In this document: positions 57,571-64,000 of the stretch, piece by piece
Layout: every line of letters begins with the position of its first letter
How positions within the stretch are numbered: the first letter of the stretch is position 1
NCBI GenBank assembly: GCA_902579395.1
Contig: CACHGK010000004.1
Span: forward strand, 66,732-130,731
Length of the DNA stretch: 64,000 nt
Source of the DNA: an uncultured Alphaproteobacteria bacterium
GTDB lineage: Bacteria; Pseudomonadota; Alphaproteobacteria; Methylaequorales; Methylaequoraceae
Direction of reading: 5' to 3'
Position numbers and translations under genes: made by a program
Notes under the pieces: generated by a model
The model's database searches: none
What the model was told of the DNA's origin: nothing
Seen by the model: only the letters and a program-made list of their open reading frames with translations

Positions 57571-58857
57571 TTGTATAATTTAAGATTAATACCTTTCTTT
57601 TTGATTTTTTTAACCTATTCTTGCTCGTATTTCGAAGAGAAGGAAAAAATTCTCCCTGGAAAAAGAGAAAATGTTTTCGAATTTGATAATAATTTAATAA
57701 TCAAAGCAAACGATAGGATAAATATTTCGAAAAGTAAAAATATTCAATCATGGTCTCAACAAAATCAAAATGAGAGAAATCATTTGTTCCATTTTAAAAG
57801 TAAACCCAGTTTAAAATTAAAAAAAAAAATACGATTAAATGACATTGCATTCGATAAGATAGATCATGTTACAGCACCAGTTTTTACTCAAAATAATGCA
57901 TATTATGGAGATAATAATTTCAATATTTATTCTTTAAATCTTTCAAACGGTAAAAGTAATTGGAAAACTAAACTAAAAAAAGAAAAAGAAGAAAACGTAC
58001 CATTTATCGGTGGTTTTGCTTTAGATAAAAAATTGCTTATAGTCACAACTGGTTTAGGTAATATTTATGCATTAGACAGTAAAAATGGGAAAGTAGTCTG
58101 GAGAAAAAATTTTTTAGCTCAATTCTCAAGGCCTGCACTTATATACAATGGAATGATTTTTGTTGTTTCAGATGATAATCAAACATTTTCATTAAATGTT
58201 TCAAGCGGAGAATTAATATGGACACATGCTGGAAACTTGGAAGAGGTTTCTATAATAGGAGGATCAAAACCGGTTATTTATAAAAATATGATTATAGTTT
58301 CTTATTCATCCGGTGAAGTTTATGCTCTTAATGCAAAGGATGGAACATTATTATGGTTTGATAATGTTACGTCAGGAAATTATCTTAACAAGTCATCTTT
58401 AAATGATATTCAATCACCCCTTACTATTGTTGAAGATAAACTTTTTGTTCCTTCTTTTTCTGATAAATTTATAGTTTATGAATTATCGAGTGGAAATGAA
58501 GTTTGGAGTTTACAATTATCTTCTATTAATCCAATTGTGATCTCTGGCGAAACAATATATTTAATTGACACAACAGGAAGATTACTATGCTTGAATATGA
58601 ATTCTGGAAAATTACTATGGGCTGTACAATTAAAAGTTTCAGACAATGGAGATGAAATATCATGGTATGGTCCACTTTTAACTTCAAATAAATTACTTTT
58701 AGGAAGTTCTAATGGGAAGGTTATTTCTATATCTCCATTTTCTGGAAAGTTGCTAAGTAAAATTAATTTTTCTGAGGAGCTTGTCGCAAACCCAATACAA
58801 TTAGGGGAACAAATAATGTTTATATCTAAAGAAGGAACATTATTTATTTTAGGTTAA
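57571..58857 (+). CDS. bamB: outer-membrane assembly lipoprotein BamB
   Basis: Lipobox-like TYSCS, PQQ-type repeats (GKSNWKTKL, GKVVWRKNF, GELIWTH, GTLLWFD, GKLLWAV). Confidence 0.88.
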   Translation: MYNLRLIPFFLIFLTYSCSYFEEKEKILPGKRENVFEFDNNLIIKANDRINISKSKNIQSWSQQNQNERNHLFHFKSKPSLKLKKKIRLNDIAFDKIDHVTAPVFTQNNAYYGDNNFNIYSLNLSNGKSNWKTKLKKEKEENVPFIGGFALDKKLLIVTTGLGNIYALDSKNGKVVWRKNFLAQFSRPALIYNGMIFVVSDDNQTFSLNVSSGELIWTHAGNLEEVSIIGGSKPVIYKNMIIVSYSSGEVYALNAKDGTLLWFDNVTSGNYLNKSSLNDIQSPLTIVEDKLFVPSFSDKFIVYELSSGNEVWSLQLSSINPIVISGETIYLIDTTGRLLCLNMNSGKLLWAVQLKVSDNGDEISWYGPLLTSNKLLLGSSNGKVISISPFSGKLLSKINFSEELVANPIQLGEQIMFISKEGTLFILG

Positions 58858-58859
58858 AG

Positions 58860-60176
58860 ATGTTGGCTAGAACAATAATCCTTGGAAAACCCAATGTTGG
58901 TAAATCATCAATATTCAATGTCATATTGAAGAAGAAAATTGCCATTGTTGACGATTTTTCCGGTTTAACAAGAGATCTTCGAAAAAAAACTATTAAATTG
59001 TGGGATAAAAAGTGCGAAATGGTAGATACTCCAGGATTATTTAATTCTGAAGATAAATTAGAAAAAAATATACTAAATTCAACAATAGATTATGCAAAGT
59101 TAGCAAATATCATAATTCTTGTTTTTGATGGAAAAGCAGAGCTCACTATAGATGATCATAAAATAATTAAAATAGTAAGAAAGTTAAACAAAAAAGTAAT
59201 CTTGGTCATTAATAAAACGGAGGGAAAAATAAATCAAAATCTTTGTGAAACTGTAAATAATTTGGGACTAGGTCAGGCAAATAATATTTCAGCCACACAT
59301 AATCAGAGTATTGATCAATTGAAATGGAAATTATACAAAATGATCGATGATAAAGATAATTCTTTTGACGAGAAAGTTGAAGATGTATCCATTGCGATAG
59401 TTGGCAAAACAAATACTGGAAAGTCGACAATTTTTAATTTAATTAATAAAAAAAATATTGCTTTAACAGGGTCTCTTCCTCATCTAACTAGAGATAGTAT
59501 TGAGGCTTATTCAAATCTAAGTGATTTAAATATTAAAATATTTGATACAGCTGGTTTTTCAAACAATAACAGCGAAAAAGTAAATAAGTTATCAATTGAA
59601 CAAACCTTAAAAAAAATTAGATTATGTAAATTTATTTTAATTATTTTGGATATAAACAATTATTTTGAAAAAATTAATTCTAAAATCATCAGTTTAGTTT
59701 ACTCTGAAAATAGATGTTATGTTGTCTTAGTAAATAAAATTGATTCTGTTAAAGATTTTTCAAGAAGGATGGTAACTGATCATCTATACAACCTTAATCC
59801 CCAAATAAAACAATCACCAATCTTATTTGTTTCTGCTAAAGATGAGATAGGATTCAAAGATCTTTATACAGTTATAAAAGATCAACTAAGCTCTTGGAAT
59901 ACAAGGATAAAAACAAACGAATTGAATAGGTGGTTAACAAAGGTGGTTAAAGAAAATCCACCACCTCTTAAAAATGGAAACATAGTAAAATTAAAGTATA
60001 TTGTTCAGGTAAGTGTATCACCTCCAAAGTTTAATATATTCTCAAATTTTCCTAATTCGCTTAATAATCAATATAAGAGATATATATCAAATAAATTAAA
60101 AAGAAATTTTAATTTGAAAGGCATGCCTGTTAAAATCTTATTTAAGAAAACTTCAAATCCTTATGAAAAAAATTAG
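58860..60176 (+). CDS. der: ribosome biogenesis GTPase Der (EngA)
   Basis: Tandem GTPase domains: GKPNVGKSSIFN, DTPGL and GKTNTGKSTIFN, DTAGF. Confidence 0.93.
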   Translation: MLARTIILGKPNVGKSSIFNVILKKKIAIVDDFSGLTRDLRKKTIKLWDKKCEMVDTPGLFNSEDKLEKNILNSTIDYAKLANIIILVFDGKAELTIDDHKIIKIVRKLNKKVILVINKTEGKINQNLCETVNNLGLGQANNISATHNQSIDQLKWKLYKMIDDKDNSFDEKVEDVSIAIVGKTNTGKSTIFNLINKKNIALTGSLPHLTRDSIEAYSNLSDLNIKIFDTAGFSNNNSEKVNKLSIEQTLKKIRLCKFILIILDINNYFEKINSKIISLVYSENRCYVVLVNKIDSVKDFSRRMVTDHLYNLNPQIKQSPILFVSAKDEIGFKDLYTVIKDQLSSWNTRIKTNELNRWLTKVVKENPPPLKNGNIVKLKYIVQVSVSPPKFNIFSNFPNSLNNQYKRYISNKLKRNFNLKGMPVKILFKKTSNPYEKN

Positions 60177-60444
60177 TCTATTTTTAATTTTACTATTTTT
60201 AGAGTTTTCTACTGTTGCTGATGATGTAAGCAATTTAATAGTTGAAAATTGTACCTCCTGTCATAATTTAAATAATTACCAAAATAAAAATATACCCTCG
60301 TTACAAAATCTGACCAAAGAAGAATTTATTAAAGTGATGGAGAAATATAAAGACGGAGACGGAAATGGAGTCATGGCAAGAATTTCCAAGGTTTTGACAA
60401 ATCAAGACATCTTAAAGATAAGTGAAATTATCTATAATGAATAG
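60163..60444 (+). CDS. c-type cytochrome, FccA-like monohaem subunit
   Basis: Signal peptide and CTSCH haem motif; coupled to FccB-like gene. Confidence 0.75.
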   Translation: MKKISLFLILLFLEFSTVADDVSNLIVENCTSCHNLNNYQNKNIPSLQNLTKEEFIKVMEKYKDGDGNGVMARISKVLTNQDILKISEIIYNE

Positions 60445-61732
60445 TAAAATCAATAGAAGAAAATTTTTATCTAACCTAGCAAGTGGTTTAACTTTTTTCA
60501 CACTGTCCAATCTCTTTTTATTAAAAAGATTGAATGCTAAATCCAAACCTAAAGTTTTGATTATTGGTTCGGGAATAGGAGGATTAACATGTCTCAGTTA
60601 TCTAAATAAAATATCCGATGCGATTGATATAATAGTTATTGATAAAAATAAAAGCATCAGAACAGGACCCCTTTCCAACCTGGTGCTTGGAGGTATCTTG
60701 TCAGAAGAAAAAATCACTTTCACAATTGATCCCAAAAAATACAGAAATGTAAAGTTTGTTTATGATGAAGTGAAATATATTGACTCAGATAAAAAGTTTG
60801 TAAAAGTTTCTGGTGATGTTTCAGTGAATTTTGATTTTATTATTTTGTCACCTGGGATTGGTTATAAAGAAAATATAATTGAAGGATATAATCCAAATAA
60901 TACAGAGCTGTTACCCCATTGTTGGGACGGAGACAGTAATCTTAAAAAATTTAAAAAGCAATTAAATGATCTAGATAGAAATTCAAAAATAATTATTTCA
61001 TCTCCTGACTATCCATACAGATGTCCGCCCGCCCCTTATGAAAGAGCATCACTTATTGCAAATTATCTAAAGAAAAAAAAAAATAATTCAAAAATATTAA
61101 TATTTGACTCCAAAAATTCATTTACAAAACAAGAAAATTTTTTTAAGGAGTGGAATTTGTACTATAACAATATAATCGAGTGGATTCCTAGAAAGAAAGG
61201 AGGAAGAATAATTAAGTACGATCATCAAAATAAAATAATTAAAAATGAACAAGGAAACAAAGTAAAAGCTGATTTAATTCATTTTATTCCAGATCAAAAA
61301 GCATCAAATATTTTTTTTGATTCAGGTGTTTTAGATAAAAAAAATGATTGGTGTGAAATCAATCCCACTACATTCGAGTTAAAGGGTTTTGATGATATTT
61401 TTGTTTTAGGAGATTCAATAAATGCATGGGATATGCCTAAGTCAGCCTTCTCAGCTAATAGTCAAGCTAAGGTTCTTGCCATAAATCTAATTAATAAGAT
61501 TCTAGGAAGGAAGTTTGTTGATCCAGTATTTTTGAATACGTGTTATAGTTTTTCCAAAGAAAATAGAGCGTTCTCAATAACAGCTTGGTATCGTTTAAAT
61601 ACAAGTAAGGATCGAATAGTTTCTCTTGGAAGTTCACAAAGTAGTATTAATTCATCTCATATAGATAGAAATCAAGAGGCAAGTCATGCATTTGGTTGGT
61701 TTAACACAATGGTGAATGATCTTTTTTTGTAA
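60437..61732 (+). CDS. flavocytochrome c sulfide dehydrogenase flavoprotein, FccB/SoxF-like
   Basis: Tat signal NRRKFLSNLASGLTFF, KVLIIGSGIGGLTCLSYL, CPPAPYERASLIANYL, FVLGDSI. Confidence 0.85.
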   Translation: MNSKINRRKFLSNLASGLTFFTLSNLFLLKRLNAKSKPKVLIIGSGIGGLTCLSYLNKISDAIDIIVIDKNKSIRTGPLSNLVLGGILSEEKITFTIDPKKYRNVKFVYDEVKYIDSDKKFVKVSGDVSVNFDFIILSPGIGYKENIIEGYNPNNTELLPHCWDGDSNLKKFKKQLNDLDRNSKIIISSPDYPYRCPPAPYERASLIANYLKKKKNNSKILIFDSKNSFTKQENFFKEWNLYYNNIIEWIPRKKGGRIIKYDHQNKIIKNEQGNKVKADLIHFIPDQKASNIFFDSGVLDKKNDWCEINPTTFELKGFDDIFVLGDSINAWDMPKSAFSANSQAKVLAINLINKILGRKFVDPVFLNTCYSFSKENRAFSITAWYRLNTSKDRIVSLGSSQSSINSSHIDRNQEASHAFGWFNTMVNDLFL

Positions 61733-61739
61733 ATTATTT

Positions 61740-62399
61740 TTATAAAAAATTATTAATTATATCTTCGGAAACTTTTTGCAGATTTTGATTTTCAAATTTT
61801 TTATTTCCTCTGAGAGATGAAGACATGCCCCCATTAATCTGTTGAACATCAACAGAAATTATTTTTAAACCTAGATTTTTATTTTCCTCTTTTAATGTTT
61901 GAAACATAGTATTTCTTGCACTTAAACAAATACTAAATATATTGTGATACGCTTTTCCAACTGAAATATCAGAATTGGTTAGAGTTATTAACTTTGGTTC
62001 TTCTGCACTTCTGATTAGAGGCTCGAGTTCTTTTAAAATTCTCCAATAAGAAGAAATATTGATTTCTAAAAATTTATCCCATTCACTATGAGAAAGATGA
62101 GTAAGAGGTTTTAATCCATTAAACTGACCAATTAGGTTTACAATTAAATCTATTTTCTTATATTTTTGTGATACAGATTTAAATAAGTTATCGTAAAACT
62201 CTTTCTTTGTTACATCACCTTGAAAAAGCGTCGGTTTTTTAATTTGTGATATCTTATCACTTAAATCTTTTAACTTTTCTAATGATCTTCCTTGAAGTAC
62301 AAGATTAATATCTTTTTTTGCTAATTCAAAAGATAGATTTGAGCCAAATACACCCGTAGATCCAAAGATAATTGCATTGTAGATCCCAGGTTTTTTCAT
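61740..62399 (-). CDS. short-chain dehydrogenase/reductase
   Basis: IIFGSTGVFGSNLSFELAKK, LIVNLIGQFNG. Confidence 0.78.
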   Translation of the reverse strand: MKKPGIYNAIIFGSTGVFGSNLSFELAKKDINLVLQGRSLEKLKDLSDKISQIKKPTLFQGDVTKKEFYDNLFKSVSQKYKKIDLIVNLIGQFNGLKPLTHLSHSEWDKFLEINISSYWRILKELEPLIRSAEEPKLITLTNSDISVGKAYHNIFSICLSARNTMFQTLKEENKNLGLKIISVDVQQINGGMSSSLRGNKKFENQNLQKVSEDIINNFL

Positions 62400-62402
62400 T
62401 TT

Positions 62403-63863
62403 TTATTTTTTAGGTTCAATAAGAAGTGAAAGTTGTGATGCTTTTACCCCAGACTCCTGATCAATCAATTTAATCGGATAATCTCCACTAAAATAATGAT
62501 CGGTAAACATTGGTTTTTCGTGATTTCTGCCTTTCTCAAACCCTAGAGCTCTATAAACTCCGTCTAGTGAGATAAATTTCAGACTATCAACACCTATATA
62601 ATCTTTTATTTGAGAAATTGTAAATTTTGATGCTAATAATTCTTCCTTTGTGGGGGTATCTATACCATAGAAACATGGGTATTTTACTGGAGGACTTGCT
62701 ATTCGCATATGAATTTTTTTTACTCCACAATTTTTTAACATTTCAACAATTTTGATTGAGGTTGTTCCTCTAACTATTGAATCATCAATCAAAGCGATAT
62801 TTTTGTTTTTAAATGAAGCCACATTCGGATTATGTTTTAATTTTACAGATAAGTTTCTTACACTACTGGAGTCTTCTATAAAAGTTCTCCCCGTATAGTG
62901 ATTTCTTATAATTCCTAATTCAAATGGTTTTTTTATAACTTTTGAATACCCCAAAGCTGATGCATTACCTGAATCAGGAATTGGAATTACTGCATCAATT
63001 ATTTGGTTATCATTGGGGTTTTCTTTAGCCATTTCATTACCAATTTTTTTCCTAACATTATAAACGTTCCTTCCTTGAAGAATGCTGTCTGGTCTAGAAA
63101 AATAAATATATTCAAAAAGACAAGGCCGCAGGAATGTTTTTTTAAATGGCTTTATTGATTCTATTCCATTATCTGTAATTATTACAATCTCTCCTGGTTC
63201 AATATCTCTAATTAATTCGGCACCAATAATATCAAGGCCACAGCTTTCTGAACTAAATATATGTGTATCTCCAAGTTTCCCAAGTACTAGTGGTCTAATC
63301 CCGAGTGGATCCCTAACTCCTATTAATGAGTTTTTTGTAAGTAAAACTAAAGAAAATGCTCCTCTTATTGATTCAAGAGCATAGATCAATCTCTCTAAAA
63401 GATTACCCTTAAATGTTGAAATTAAATGAAGTAATACTTCTGTATCTGAGGTTGATTGAAAAATTGCTCCGTTTTTTATTAGCTTTTCTTTGAGATAATT
63501 AGTGTTTGTCAAATTCCCATTATGTGCAATTGCTAAACCACCAATATTTATTTCAGAAAACAAAGGTTGTACGTTCTTTAATGCCGACTCTCCAGTTGTT
63601 CCGTACCTATTATGACCTATAGAGATATTACCTTCAAGTTTAGATAAGATACTTTTATCTGAGAAAACTTCAGAAACCTGACCCATACCTCTGTGAGCAA
63701 AAAATTTTGACTTATTGGATGTAACTATACCAGCCGAATCTTGTCCTCTGTGTTGTAAAGCATGAAGACCCAATGCTGTAAGAGAAGCAGCTTTTTGATG
63801 ATTGAAAACTCCAAAGACTCCGCATTCGTCTTTTGGTTTGTTTTTAGAAAAGAAATAGTTCAC
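62403..63863 (-). CDS. purF: amidophosphoribosyltransferase
   Basis: DECGVFGVFNHQKAA, ALQHRGQDSAGIV, GHNRYGTTG, ALIDDSIVRGTTS. Confidence 0.96.
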   Translation of the reverse strand: MNYFFSKNKPKDECGVFGVFNHQKAASLTALGLHALQHRGQDSAGIVTSNKSKFFAHRGMGQVSEVFSDKSILSKLEGNISIGHNRYGTTGESALKNVQPLFSEINIGGLAIAHNGNLTNTNYLKEKLIKNGAIFQSTSDTEVLLHLISTFKGNLLERLIYALESIRGAFSLVLLTKNSLIGVRDPLGIRPLVLGKLGDTHIFSSESCGLDIIGAELIRDIEPGEIVIITDNGIESIKPFKKTFLRPCLFEYIYFSRPDSILQGRNVYNVRKKIGNEMAKENPNDNQIIDAVIPIPDSGNASALGYSKVIKKPFELGIIRNHYTGRTFIEDSSSVRNLSVKLKHNPNVASFKNKNIALIDDSIVRGTTSIKIVEMLKNCGVKKIHMRIASPPVKYPCFYGIDTPTKEELLASKFTISQIKDYIGVDSLKFISLDGVYRALGFEKGRNHEKPMFTDHYFSGDYPIKLIDQESGVKASQLSLLIEPKK

Positions 63864-63864
63864 T

Positions 63865-64000
63865 TTATTCTAGGTTATTTTCTATTATATTTTCTAAATT
63901 TTGTCTTCCGCTATCGTCATATATTTCATTTTCAGATTGGCTATTTCTTTTTAATTTAAGTTTTGAATCTATGCTTTTTTCAAAAAGTAACTCGGATTTT
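63865..64000 (-). CDS. 3' end of CDS truncated by window edge, possibly CvpA-like
   Basis: Open frame ending ...SELLFEKSIDSKLKLKRNSQSENEIYDDSGRQNLENIIENNLE*; identity suggested only by position upstream of purF. Confidence 0.45.
   Translation of the reverse strand, partial: KSELLFEKSIDSKLKLKRNSQSENEIYDDSGRQNLENIIENNLE

Noticed and set aside
1-64000. tRNA, rRNA, CRISPR array, transposase or prophage
   Set aside because: No cloverleaf, rRNA-like, direct-repeat array or transposase/integrase motifs noticed by eye; a tRNAscan/Infernal run would be decisive.

Overview
AT-rich, gene-dense window from what looks like a streamlined, probably marine, alphaproteobacterium-like genome (lineage is inference). 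Left to right: (1) a surface-glycan / nonulosonic-acid cluster (5'-truncated 2-hydroxyacid dehydrogenase, NeuC-like epimerase, NeuB-SAF-cupin fusion, methyltransferase, two GT4 enzymes, AsnB, AcpS); (2) an egtB-egtD-PLP enzyme ergothioneine cluster; (3) envelope and housekeeping genes (PsiE, PAP2, ELM1, LpxL-like, SUMT, MlaF-like, AmpG-like, GST, Fpr); (4) a very divergent PEP-carboxylase-family protein; (5) a compact operon from an orphan NHLP / nitrile-hydratase-alpha-leader-like protein to a voltage-gated-type K+ channel; (6) three tandem bactofilins, an M23 peptidase, a lytic transglycosylase, rpoN, a PomAB-like stator and a large fli/flh locus (fliEFGHIJKLMN, fliOPQR-flhB) with two sigma54 activators; (7) trhO, marC, yfgM-bamB-der, flavocytochrome c sulfide dehydrogenase and purF. 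Most interesting: at least seven near-consensus sigma54 promoters that join bactofilins, a lytic transglycosylase, a 56-aa unannotated ORF and motAB to the flagellar regulon; five uncharacterised genes appended to fliOPQR-flhB, the last an RRF-like protein lacking the RTGR-type motif; two sigma54 activators with complementary domain losses; and a shared GTCA-N6-TGAC palindrome near rpoN and one activator. I saw no tRNA, rRNA, CRISPR array or transposase. All homology calls are by eye, without database searches.
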